7,862 bases of DNA from Dehalococcoidia bacterium (GCA_012270525.1 JAAXIE010000310.1:1-7862), one strand, 5' to 3'. Numbered from the stretch's first letter, positions 1 through 5,980 are shown. Notes: generated by a model not told the origin, from the sequence alone. Program-made: numbers and translations.

Positions 1-1
1 T

Positions 2-544
2 TCCCTCTCCAAGCTGACTCACCTGTACCTCAATGGGAATGAGTTGACAGGATGCATCCCCGGCCCGTTGCGCGATACTACTAATCACGACCTTGACGAG
101 ATCGCTCTGCCGTTCTGTGACGGGTTGCTGAGCCGGCTGACCATCAGCCCGGGATCTCTGATTCCGTCGTTCGACCCTTACCACACCGACTATTCAGTCG
201 CGGTGGGCTGGTCCAGGACCACCGTCGTCCCTGCCGATGACGACAATATCTCCATACTGATCGTTGACCAACACGGCAGCGCGATCCCGGATGCCGATGA
301 CGGATTCGAGGGACATCAGGTTGATTTCAGCGCAGGCATACCCGCTATCAACATCAGGGTCGTTTCCGAGGGAGAAGGTGCGACCCTCACCTATACAATC
401 TCAGACTTGGGTATCCGATATGACGCCAACGAAAACCGTGTGATTGAGAGAGACGAGGTCATCTCGGCCATAATCGACTACTTTGCCGGGCGCATATCCA
501 TGGAAGAAATCTTTGCGCTCGTCGACCTCTATCTCTCCAGCTAA
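2..544 (+). CDS. LRR / cadherin-like beta-sandwich / EF-hand surface protein, C-terminal part (5' end outside window)
   Basis: The frame is open from base 2, so this is the last 180 residues of a longer protein; the internal TTG at 44 is not a convincing start because a leucine-rich repeat runs through it. Residues 4-20 carry a plant-type LRR (KLTHLYLNGNELTGCIP), followed by an LRR-capping segment ending in ALPFC at about 35-39. Residues about 43-136 resemble a cadherin-like beta-sandwich domain: the L-x-x-L-x-I-S-P-G-x-L-x-P-x-F-D-P-x-x-T-x-Y opening is typical. Residues 141-152 form a canonical EF-hand loop (D141, N143, N145, I148, E152), followed by a helix ending at the C-terminus, as in dockerin-like or EF-hand tails. 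Known families suggest a secreted or cell-surface protein with protein or carbohydrate contacts and calcium binding. The N-terminal signal peptide cannot be seen. The gene is convergent with the TPP enzyme gene. Domain identification is by pattern; a role in attachment is inference. Confidence 0.85.
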   Translation, partial: SLSKLTHLYLNGNELTGCIPGPLRDTTNHDLDEIALPFCDGLLSRLTISPGSLIPSFDPYHTDYSVAVGWSRTTVVPADDDNISILIVDQHGSAIPDADDGFEGHQVDFSAGIPAINIRVVSEGEGATLTYTISDLGIRYDANENRVIERDEVISAIIDYFAGRISMEEIFALVDLYLSS

Positions 545-562
545 ACCCCAGGTGTGATGATC

Positions 563-598
563 CGCTGGCCTGACCGCATGGCAACTGTTGGGCCAGCG
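563..598. terminator. Stem-loop between convergent genes, possible bidirectional terminator
   Basis: CGCTGGCC (563-570) and GGCCAGCG (591-598) are perfect 8-bp inverted arms with a 20-base loop. They lie between the stop of the LRR gene (544) and the stop of the convergent TPP enzyme gene (631). No T-run follows on either strand, so it is not a textbook intrinsic terminator; the call rests on position and symmetry only. Confidence 0.35.
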
Positions 599-630
599 TG
601 TGTTCCGGTGTGGGGGGAAGGCAGGGTGTA

Positions 631-2280
631 CTACAGGGCGCGGCTGAGGGAGTAGGTGTGTTCGTCGGAGGTGATGAACTCGAGGAGAACTGCCTGGCCT
701 TCCTGCTCGGTGATTCGGCGGGCTCTGCGGAAGGCGGGGCCGATCTCGGCCGGGTCGGTGATGCGCTCGGCGTGACCTCCCATGGCCCGCCCCAAATCGG
801 CGTAGTCCCCGCCAAGGTCACGGGTGTTGTAGAGCTCGTGAGAGGTGCGCATGGCTCCGGTCTCGACGGCCATGGTGGAGTTGTTCAACACGACGCAGAC
901 GATGGGAATACGGCATCGGACTGCGGTTTCGAAGTCGAGTCCGGTCATGCCGAATGCGGCATCACCCATGAAGTTGACGCACATCTTCTCGGGGGCTGCC
1001 AGCTTGGCACCGATGTTCAGACCGAGACCCGTGCCCAGACCGTGGGACTTGCCCCAGCCGATGTAGGTGCGGGGGCCTCCTGCTTGGTAGAAGGGGACGA
1101 TCTGGTTGCGTGGACCGCCCGAATCGTGGGTCACGATGGCGTCGTCAGGGTCGACGGTGTGCATGAACTCCCAGAACACGCGGTAGGGGTTAATGGGAGC
1201 GTCGTTGGAGGTGAGCTTGTGCGTCCACTCGCTCAACCACTGGTCCCTGCATTTGGCGACCTCGTCTGCGACCCCATTGGCAGACCGGGACTGGCCGTTG
1301 AGGCGGTCGCGGACGGCGTCGATTAGCTGGCGCAACACGAGCTTGGCATCACCCACAACGGGGTAGTCGATGTCGTAGCACTTGTTGATGTCGGTCTCGT
1401 CGTTGGTGGCGTGGACCATCACTTTGCCCGACGGGATATTGGTGCACATGCCGTGCCTGGTGAAGCTGGTGCCGATGCCGAACACGACGTCGGCATCGCG
1501 GAGAAACTGGTAAACGGGGCCGGGCATGACGCCACTGCCTGCGCCCAAGGCCAGAGGGTGCCTTTCTGGGAAGGCACTCTTACCGGCCAGGGTGGTCATC
1601 ACGGGTATCTGCAACAATTCGGCAAGTTCCAGCAACTCCGGGCAGGCGTCGGCGTACATCACGCCCTGACCAGCATGAACGATGGGGCTCCTGGCTTCCA
1701 AGAGCACCTTGGCCACCTGGTCGATGTCCCGGCTGTCGGCGGAGGAGCGGGCGGTCTTGACGGGGCGGTAGCCGCCCCAAGCCGCCTCATCGACCTCGGC
1801 GGTGCCCACGTCGCCGGGAATCTCCACCATGACGGGGCCGGGGCGTCCCATCCGCACAGACGAAAAGGCGCGGCGCATGACCTCGGCGACCCGGTCGGGA
1901 GTGTTGACCTCTTCCACGCGCTTGGTGATGGAGGCGTAGCTCTCGCGGGAGTTGAAGTGGGGTTCGACACCGGCGAGGCCGTGGACGTTCCCCATGGGGA
2001 GCAGCATCATGGGCACCGAGTCGGAGTAGGCAGTGGCCACACCAGAGTAGGCGTTCTCGGCCCCGGGTCCATACTGGCAGGCGAAGACGCCGGGCTTGGC
2101 ACCGTTGGTGATTCGACTGTAGCCGTCGGCAATGCCGACACCCACCCGCTCCTGACGGCACACGATAGGACGAATACCGGCGGCGGCACAGGCCTCTATC
2201 ACCGGCGTGGTAGGGAAGCATGGCAGGGACTCCACCCCTTCACGTTTCAGTATCTCGGCAACGGCATCAACGGTGCGCAT
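631..2280 (-). CDS. Thiamine pyrophosphate-dependent enzyme, acetolactate synthase-like
   Basis: The 549-residue protein has the three-domain layout of the acetolactate synthase / benzoylformate decarboxylase family: N-terminal TPP-binding domain (about 1-165), central domain (about 185-325) and C-terminal TPP-binding domain (about 370-535). The cofactor-activating glutamate is E44 in CRQERVGVGIADGYSR. The metal/TPP motif starts at G439-D440 and ends at N466-N467, but reads GDA where GDG is usual. Length matches the family. The start at 2280 is set by AGGAGG (2289-2294) 8 bases upstream. No acetolactate synthase regulatory subunit or branched-chain synthesis gene is nearby; the upstream same-strand gene is a tandem CMD protein. 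A biosynthetic role is therefore less likely than carboligation or decarboxylation of a 2-oxo acid in catabolism. The substrate cannot be read from the sequence. It is probably co-transcribed with the CMD gene, since no clear promoter is seen in the 154-bp spacer apart from three hairpins. Confidence 0.93.
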   Translation of the reverse strand: MRTVDAVAEILKREGVESLPCFPTTPVIEACAAAGIRPIVCRQERVGVGIADGYSRITNGAKPGVFACQYGPGAENAYSGVATAYSDSVPMMLLPMGNVHGLAGVEPHFNSRESYASITKRVEEVNTPDRVAEVMRRAFSSVRMGRPGPVMVEIPGDVGTAEVDEAAWGGYRPVKTARSSADSRDIDQVAKVLLEARSPIVHAGQGVMYADACPELLELAELLQIPVMTTLAGKSAFPERHPLALGAGSGVMPGPVYQFLRDADVVFGIGTSFTRHGMCTNIPSGKVMVHATNDETDINKCYDIDYPVVGDAKLVLRQLIDAVRDRLNGQSRSANGVADEVAKCRDQWLSEWTHKLTSNDAPINPYRVFWEFMHTVDPDDAIVTHDSGGPRNQIVPFYQAGGPRTYIGWGKSHGLGTGLGLNIGAKLAAPEKMCVNFMGDAAFGMTGLDFETAVRCRIPIVCVVLNNSTMAVETGAMRTSHELYNTRDLGGDYADLGRAMGGHAERITDPAEIGPAFRRARRITEQEGQAVLLEFITSDEHTYSLSRAL

Positions 2281-2362
2281 TATGTTTGCCTCCTCTCAGG
2301 CCTTGCTCTCAATCCCCTTGGCTTCCAGGGTTGGGAATTGGGATGTCATTTGGCGGTATTCT

Positions 2363-2427
2363 ACCCCAGCCTTGGGGTCGCTACTACCCATGGGGTAGAC
2401 ACCGCGGGTGCCAGCATGATGGCTGGC
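2363..2427 (-). promoter_or_regulatory. Three consecutive hairpins in the spacer between the CMD and TPP enzyme genes
   Basis: Reading the minus strand from the CMD stop (2435) there are three perfect short hairpins: GCCAGC/GCTGGC at 2410-2415 and 2422-2427; CTACCC/GGGTAG at 2384-2389 and 2393-2398; ACCCCA/TGGGGT at 2363-2368 and 2373-2378. The last two can be replaced by a longer-range pairing of CTACCCC (2361-2367) with GGGGTAG (2392-2398), so two exclusive folds are possible. No T-run follows any of them. They could attenuate, process or stabilise the message between the two genes. The structures are seen; any function is inference. Confidence 0.35.
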
Positions 2428-2434
2428 TCCCCCG

Positions 2435-3226
2435 TTACTTGGAGCGCCAAACCTCCTTGGCCACGGCCACGGCACTCCAAGCCGCTGGGAACCCGGTGTA
2501 GATGGAGAGATGCATGAAGAGTTCCATTACCTGGGCCCTTGTGAGGCCGACCCGTTCTGCTGCTTCCACGTAGTTCCGCATCATGCGTTCGCGACCCAGC
2601 ACGGTGAGGCCGGAGAGGGTGCAGATGACGCGCGATTGCATATCGAGGCCGGGCCGGGACCATATCGCGCCCCAAAGGTACTCCCGTGAGTAGCGTTCAC
2701 GGGCTTGGTCGACCTCGGCCAAGGGACCGGCGGTGTCGGTGTCCGGGTCGTCGAGTATCTCCCGCCTCTTGGCCTGTCCGCGCTGAAAGAGGTGTTCCAC
2801 ATCCTCTTCAGGATCGTAGATGCGCTGGGGTTCGACGCTGATGCTCTGCTCCTGGAAAACGCGGGCGGCCACGCGCATGGCACCGTTGACCAGGGGAGCA
2901 CCGACATAGAAGAAGAGGTGCATCAGAACTTCCACGACCTGCTCCGCGGGAATACCGACGTTGAGGGCACCCTCGATGTAGGCCTTCAACTGGGGCTCGC
3001 GGTCCAAGGCGGTGAGGGCCGAGATGGTGGCGATGCAGCGATGCTCGATGGAGAGACCGGGGCGGTCCCATACGAGGCCAAAGGCGGCCTCGCCGATGAT
3101 TCTCTCCAGATCGGGAGCGAGCCAGTGATGGGGTTCGAGGGGCAACGACTTGCCATCGGGGCCGACCCGGCCCAGCCGGGCCCGGGTGCGGTGGCCTGCT
3201 TCAAAACGTTCTTCGAGGGTGGACAT
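2435..3226 (-). CDS. Carboxymuconolactone decarboxylase-family protein with two fused CMD domains
   Basis: The 263-residue protein carries two copies of the CMD helical domain. The first spans about 38-125 (HRCIATISALTALDRE, then VVEVLMHLFFYVGAPLVNGAMRVA). The second spans about 178-260 (SRVICTLSGLTVLGRE, then VMELFMHLSIYTGFPAAWSAVAVA). A polar linker of about 50 residues joins them. Single-domain members are about 120-130 residues and form oligomers, so this looks like a fused duplication. Neither domain has the C-x-x-C of AhpD-type peroxidase partners, so a ring-opening or decarboxylase-like role fits better than a thiol-redox one. The start at 3226 has AGGAGG at 3232-3237, 5 bases upstream, and a strong promoter further upstream. 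It is the first gene of a likely two-gene unit with the TPP enzyme and is divergent from the VOC gene. The exact substrate is unknown; the family name does not prove 4-carboxymuconolactone activity. Confidence 0.9.
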   Translation of the reverse strand: MSTLEERFEAGHRTRARLGRVGPDGKSLPLEPHHWLAPDLERIIGEAAFGLVWDRPGLSIEHRCIATISALTALDREPQLKAYIEGALNVGIPAEQVVEVLMHLFFYVGAPLVNGAMRVAARVFQEQSISVEPQRIYDPEEDVEHLFQRGQAKRREILDDPDTDTAGPLAEVDQARERYSREYLWGAIWSRPGLDMQSRVICTLSGLTVLGRERMMRNYVEAAERVGLTRAQVMELFMHLSIYTGFPAAWSAVAVAKEVWRSK

Positions 3227-3258
3227 GAGGGCCTCCTAGCTGGGCTCAAACGAGGGCG

Positions 3259-3286
3259 AGTATAGCATGGTGACTTTCGATGTCAT
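3259..3286 (-). promoter_or_regulatory. Sigma70-type promoter with extended -10 for the tandem-CMD gene
   Basis: On the minus strand, -35 ATGACA (3281-3286) and -10 TATACT (3259-3264) are separated by 16 bases, and TGC directly before the -10 gives an extended -10 motif. Predicted transcription starts near 3252, leaving a leader of about 25 bases that contains the AGGAGG ribosome site. An imperfect inverted repeat, CATGGTGAC...GTCATG (3266-3287), overlaps the spacer and -35 and could be an operator; that part is speculative. Confidence 0.55.
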
Positions 3287-3296
3287 GGGGTTGGCG

Positions 3297-3325
3297 TTGT
3301 GCATTGGGGCGGTGAGGGGGATAAT
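3297..3325 (+). promoter_or_regulatory. Candidate promoter for the VOC gene
   Basis: GATAAT (3320-3325) is a good -10, with a weak -35 TTGTGC (3297-3302) exactly 17 bases upstream. The start would fall near 3332, about 20 bases before the ATG at 3353. The -35 boxes of this promoter and of the divergent CMD promoter are only 10 bases apart, so a regulator bound here could affect both. Confidence 0.35.
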
Positions 3326-3352
3326 CCCGCCATCCGGTCGAGGAGGTGTTCC

Positions 3353-3748
3353 ATGAAGGTGTCGGGCTTGGACCACATTGTGCTGCATGTACGCGATATG
3401 GCTCGCGCCAGGAAGTTCTATGTCGACCTTCTGGGCATGACCATAGAGCGGGAGAACTCGTGGCAGACCTTCATGCATTGTGGCAGGCAGGGAGTGGCCC
3501 TGTTCGAGGCGCAGGAGCCGGAGTTCCTGCCGGGTCATGACCTGAACCATCTGGCCTTGGTGGTGGACGAGGGCGACCGGGATTCGATCAAGGAGACGCT
3601 GGAGGCAGCCGGGGCGGTGGTGGAGGGCCGGGAGGGCGACCCGACCTGCCTCTACTTCGACGACCCGGACGGGCATCGCATCCAGATTCTCTACCCGGGC
3701 TTCCATGCCTTCACCAGCACGGCAGGAGAGAGGGCGGCTGTGGCGTAG
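3353..3748 (+). CDS. VOC superfamily (glyoxalase / bleomycin-resistance / dioxygenase fold) protein
   Basis: The 131-residue protein has the paired beta-alpha-beta-beta-beta modules of the vicinal oxygen chelate fold: module 1 starts at GLDHIVLHVRD (residues 5-15) and module 2 at DLNHLALVVD (63-72), ending in DDPDGHRIQIL (103-113). By position, H8 and H66 match the two conserved metal-ligand histidines of FosA-like and dioxygenase-like members. The third ligand, normally a glutamate in R-I-E, is Q111. The start at 3353 is chosen because AGGAGG (3341-3346) lies 6 bases upstream; the in-frame GTG at 3299 falls inside the candidate promoter and has no such site. The gene is divergent from the CMD gene and convergent with the HNH gene, with only 34 bases to the latter's stop. 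A role as isomerase, lyase or ring-cleaving enzyme in the same catabolic context is possible but not shown. Confidence 0.88.
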   Translation: MKVSGLDHIVLHVRDMARARKFYVDLLGMTIERENSWQTFMHCGRQGVALFEAQEPEFLPGHDLNHLALVVDEGDRDSIKETLEAAGAVVEGREGDPTCLYFDDPDGHRIQILYPGFHAFTSTAGERAAVA

Positions 3749-3782
3749 GTGTACTACAGGATGAACTGACCGCATGTGGGCG

Positions 3783-4796
3783 CTAATTTTCAAAAGGGCC
3801 TTCTGGTACCTCGAGGGCCCTTTTGGGGGCACCTACGTCCGCCCCTTTCGCACGATTGCACGAGGCACAAGTTGCCTGGAGATTCGTTAGGCCGTTGTCA
3901 CCGTTCCATTTTATGGGGATGATGTGGTCAATATGAACTTGACGAGTCAACCTAACGGGCAGCCGGGATCCACAGATGCCACATAGTCCGTTCTGACGTT
4001 TTCGCAAGTCTTGATAGTGACGCCTGGGGTATCGTGGCCGACGTTCCCGTTGCTGTTTCCAATGGTGCTTGTCACACAACCCCTTGACCTTCGCTGGCTG
4101 TTGACAATCTGGCTCTGTGCATATTTTGCCCTTATTCTGCTGCCTAGGCTGTATCGGGGTAAGCGGTTTCCCGCTACGGGATTGCTGATAATGTTGACTG
4201 CAATACCCTCGTGCCGTGTGGAGTCGCCCGCAACCTTCAAAGGAGCAAAGTTTTGCTCCTTCGTCTACGTCCAAAGGTTTGAATTGATAACCTGCCCGCT
4301 TCTCTATAGGGGCAAGAGTCCGTCCATCGTTAAGCTGTAGGCAATGTGCATGACAATAGCCCTTGGCGTGGTGGGGCCGCTCGCAACCGTCAAAGGTGCA
4401 TCGTTTTCTTTCCTGTTTCTGGATCGGCGCGAGCTCATTGCCTGCTCGGTGTTGCGCGGCGTGGGCGTGGCAAAGCCCACCTGTCTCATGGGGTCTATCG
4501 CAATCGGGAAAGTTACATATCCCCCGCTTACGTCTTTCCCCAATAGGCGTGAGATCATAGCCTTGGTTGTATTGCCAATTGTGGGGGGAGCAGTAGCCGC
4601 TCTTGCTACGCCGGTTCCGGCCACAGCCCTCAAAGGCGCAAAGGCCGCGCGTTAACGGGCGAACAGGGCGAAGCTCACGCCCTTGGCGACGTTGCTGGTA
4701 GTGCGCGGCGCAATAGCCAGAGGTAGCCTGGGGGCGACCGCAATCAGGGAAGGCACAGGTGATGGGGGCTTGTGGCATTGGGTGGGTGGACGCCAT
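3783..4796 (-). CDS. HNH nuclease-like protein with six N-terminal C-x4-C-x9/10-C-x2-H zinc-binding repeats
   Basis: The 337-residue protein begins with six zinc-binding repeats with Cys/His at C14-C19-C29-H32, C53-C58-C69-H72, C94-C99-C109-H112, C133-C138-C148-H151, C184-C189-C199-H202 and C226-C231-C241-H244. Each follows the pattern C-x-F-x-[DG]-C-x-R...G-[YL]-C-x-x-H, usually with G-x-x-L-x-P-I after it. A basic linker (247-268) leads to an HNH domain: C272-x2-C275, H288-I-D-H291, N305, C310-x2-C313-N. All expected HNH zinc and catalytic positions are present. Single such knuckles are familiar in phage-type HNH and homing endonucleases; six in series is unusual. The start at 4796 is preferred because AGGGAG (4803-4808) is 6 bases upstream; an ATG at 4802 abuts that site. 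The long open frame continuing upstream is antisense read-through of the monooxygenase gene. Base use is visibly more AT-rich than in the neighbours, suggesting acquisition. DNA binding and cleavage are inferred from the fold; the target is unknown. Confidence 0.88.
   Translation of the reverse strand: MASTHPMPQAPITCAFPDCGRPQATSGYCAAHYQQRRQGRELRPVRPLTRGLCAFEGCGRNRRSKSGYCSPHNWQYNQGYDLTPIGERRKRGICNFPDCDRPHETGGLCHAHAAQHRAGNELAPIQKQERKRCTFDGCERPHHAKGYCHAHCLQLNDGRTLAPIEKRAGYQFKPLDVDEGAKLCSFEGCGRLHTARGYCSQHYQQSRSGKPLTPIQPRQQNKGKICTEPDCQQPAKVKGLCDKHHWKQQRERRPRYPRRHYQDLRKRQNGLCGICGSRLPVRLTRQVHIDHIIPIKWNGDNGLTNLQATCASCNRAKGADVGAPKRALEVPEGPFEN
3791..3825. terminator. Bidirectional intrinsic-type terminator overlapping the 3' end of the HNH gene
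   Basis: CAAAAGGGCC (3791-3800) and GGCCCTTTTG (3816-3825) form a perfect 10-bp inverted repeat with a 15-base loop. On either strand the GC stem is followed by TTTT, so it can stop transcription in both directions. It lies 43 bases after the VOC stop, a sensible terminator for that gene, yet on the other strand it is inside the last 14 or so codons of the HNH gene, whose stop is at 3783-3785. Confidence 0.65.
3855..3983 (-). other. HNH nuclease domain coding segment
   Basis: This segment encodes residues 272-314 of the zinc-repeat protein. It runs from C-G-I-C through H-I-D-H-I-I-P to N-L-Q-A-T-C-A-S-C-N, which is the classical HNH beta-beta-alpha-metal core with two C-x2-C zinc pairs. The D-H pair (290-291) supplies the metal-ligand and general-base positions of the family, and N305 the middle asparagine. 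No core residue is missing, so the nuclease is expected to be active. Confidence 0.85.
4065..4757 (-). repeat. Six diverged tandem repeats coding for zinc-binding modules
   Basis: The six modules start at codons for C14, C53, C94, C133, C184 and C226, giving spacings of 39, 41, 39, 51 and 42 codons. Some similarity remains at DNA level: on the plus strand the block CCnTCAAAGGnGCA recurs near 4235, 4384 and 4626. This points to growth by internal duplication followed by divergence. The longer fourth interval has about ten extra residues (GYQFKPLDVD region) before module five. Confidence 0.8.
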
Positions 4797-4810
4797 AGTC
4801 ATCTCCCTTA
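4797..4810 (-). promoter_or_regulatory. Stop/ribosome-site/start junction coupling the monooxygenase and HNH genes
   Basis: On the minus strand the monooxygenase stop TAA (4810-4808) is followed at once by GGGAG (4807-4803), then ATG at 4802 and a second in-frame ATG at 4796. The ribosome site overlaps the stop codon, and only the second ATG has normal spacing (6 bases). Such an arrangement normally means one transcript and coupled translation. Confidence 0.6.
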
Positions 4811-5881
4811 GCGTGCGCTGATGGGCACGTCCTGGAAGTGGGGGAGGAGGTGGCGGGCGGCGCGGTCCATGGATTCGATGGTATCGGCGTGGTTGAGGCC
4901 GCCGAAGTTGAAGTAGAGGATGACTTCCTGGATGCCTGCATCCTCGAGGTCTCGCAGCACGCGGAGGCAGTGTTCCGGGTCGCCGGTGATGATGCTGCGC
5001 TCGCCGAGGTCGCTGGGACTCATGGCCTTGAGCCTGGTGGTTATGTCGACGAAGTACTGGATGTGAGGGGGCGTTTTCTCGCGTTCCTGGGGCAGGGCGG
5101 GCATGATGCCGTGGAAATATTTCAGGAGACGCTCCCTGGTGCGCAGGGTCTCGACCTCGTCGTAGGTGACGTTGCAGAAGTAGGAGCACATGGCCTGACT
5201 GTCGGGGTATCCGGCGGCGGCGGCTTCTTTCTTGAACTCGGCCACTGCCTGCTGAACGCTGCCGTACATCATGGCGGCGGCGAAGGGGGCAAAGATGCAG
5301 TTGAAGCCGTTGCGGGCGGCGTACATGAGGGTGGGCTGGCTGAAGCAGGCGACGTAGGTGGGCGGGAAGGGTTGCTGGACTGGCCGGGGGGTGATGGAGA
5401 TTTCGGGGACCTGGTAGTGTTTCCCGTGGTGGGAGAAGCTCTGCTGGGTCCAAGCCTTCCGGATGATGTCCATGCCCTCGAAGAAGGTCTCCTGGCTGGT
5501 GGAGAAATCGGCCCCGAAAGCGTCGTACTCGCGCTCGTCGTAACCGCGCCCGGCGGACAGGACGGCGCGGCCGTTGCTGAGGACGTCGAGGAGGGCGAAC
5601 TCCTCGGCAATCTTCACGGGGTGGTTGAGGGGAAGGACGACGGTACCCGGAGCCAGCTTGACGCGCTCGGTGCGGGCTGCCACGTGGCAGAGGAAGGCGG
5701 AGGGGGAGGGGAGGACGCCGAAGAGGCTGAAGTGGTGCTCGGGGACCCATACTGAGTGGAAGCCCAACTCCTCGGCGTAGACGCACTGGTCGAGGGTGTT
5801 ACGGGTCAGCTCGTTGGGGTCCTGCCGTTCGTCGCCGTAGCCCGGCGGGTTGTCGGTGAGGGTGAAATAGCCGAGCTTCAT
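4808..5881 (-). CDS. Luciferase-like (LLM class) flavin-dependent monooxygenase
   Basis: The 357-residue protein has the bacterial-luciferase TIM-barrel signature: an N-terminal strand MKLGYF, then GFHSVWVPEHHF (41-51) with the conserved E48-H49-H50. RVKLAPGTVVLPLNHPVKIAEE (73-94) and GRAVLSAGRGYDEREYDAFG (104-123) are the usual flavin and phosphate-contact segments. ITGDPEHCLRVLRDLEDAG (298-316) is the typical late helix region. Length is normal. The start at 5881 has AGGAGG (5889-5894) 7 bases upstream. Members use FMNH2 from a separate reductase to oxygenate alkanes, sulfonates, aldehydes or ring compounds; no reductase is seen nearby. The gene follows the HpaB gene on the same strand after a 180-bp gap with a palindromic repeat, and its stop codon is 11 bases from the HNH start. 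It does not look like an F420-dependent member with certainty; that alternative cannot be excluded. Substrate unknown. Confidence 0.92.
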   Translation of the reverse strand: MKLGYFTLTDNPPGYGDERQDPNELTRNTLDQCVYAEELGFHSVWVPEHHFSLFGVLPSPSAFLCHVAARTERVKLAPGTVVLPLNHPVKIAEEFALLDVLSNGRAVLSAGRGYDEREYDAFGADFSTSQETFFEGMDIIRKAWTQQSFSHHGKHYQVPEISITPRPVQQPFPPTYVACFSQPTLMYAARNGFNCIFAPFAAAMMYGSVQQAVAEFKKEAAAAGYPDSQAMCSYFCNVTYDEVETLRTRERLLKYFHGIMPALPQEREKTPPHIQYFVDITTRLKAMSPSDLGERSIITGDPEHCLRVLRDLEDAGIQEVILYFNFGGLNHADTIESMDRAARHLLPHFQDVPISAR

Positions 5882-5980
5882 GGGTCTACCTCCTTTTGAG
5901 GGTCTGGGTGCATTGCCATGTGGAAACGAGCTTCGCCAAATTGGAAGGCCGACGGCGCGCGGGGCCGATGAGGTATGAGA

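Noticed and set aside
625..637. 13-base identity GGTGTACTACAGG shared with 3748-3760
   Set aside because: One copy is at the 3' end of the TPP gene and the other just after the VOC stop; the flanks are unrelated and there is no symmetry, so chance is likely.
3804..3820. Adjacent KpnI, XhoI and ApaI sites resembling a cloning polylinker
   Set aside because: The bases are part of the HNH coding frame and of the terminator hairpin, with no other vector-like sequence around; chance overlap in a GC-rich palindrome.
3236..3832. Minus-strand 198-residue frame covering the VOC gene
   Set aside because: It is antisense to a clear VOC protein with its own ribosome site and promoter, and its translation shows no domain pattern.
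4011..4655. Plus-strand frames with hydrophobic, membrane-like translations opposite the zinc repeats
   Set aside because: They arise as the complement of Cys/His/Gln-rich repeat codons; no ribosome site or conserved pattern, while the minus-strand frame has ordered zinc ligands throughout.
4065..4757. CRISPR-like array because of regularly spaced repeats
   Set aside because: Spacing of about 120 bases, divergence between units and an intact coding frame with zinc ligands show protein repeats, not CRISPR.
4838..5755. Long plus-strand open frame opposite the LLM gene (and similar ones at 598-1326, 1411-2517, 2705-3265, 6101-7615)
   Set aside because: These are antisense shadows of strong, motif-bearing genes in GC-rich DNA. 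Their translations are low-complexity Gly/Val/Glu-rich with no domain pattern and no ribosome sites.
4811..5786. N-terminal extension of the HNH frame across the LLM gene, giving a 667-residue protein
   Set aside because: The extension is Arg/Pro-rich, overlaps the LLM coding region in another frame on the same strand, and has no motif. A ribosome site and start occur directly after the LLM stop.
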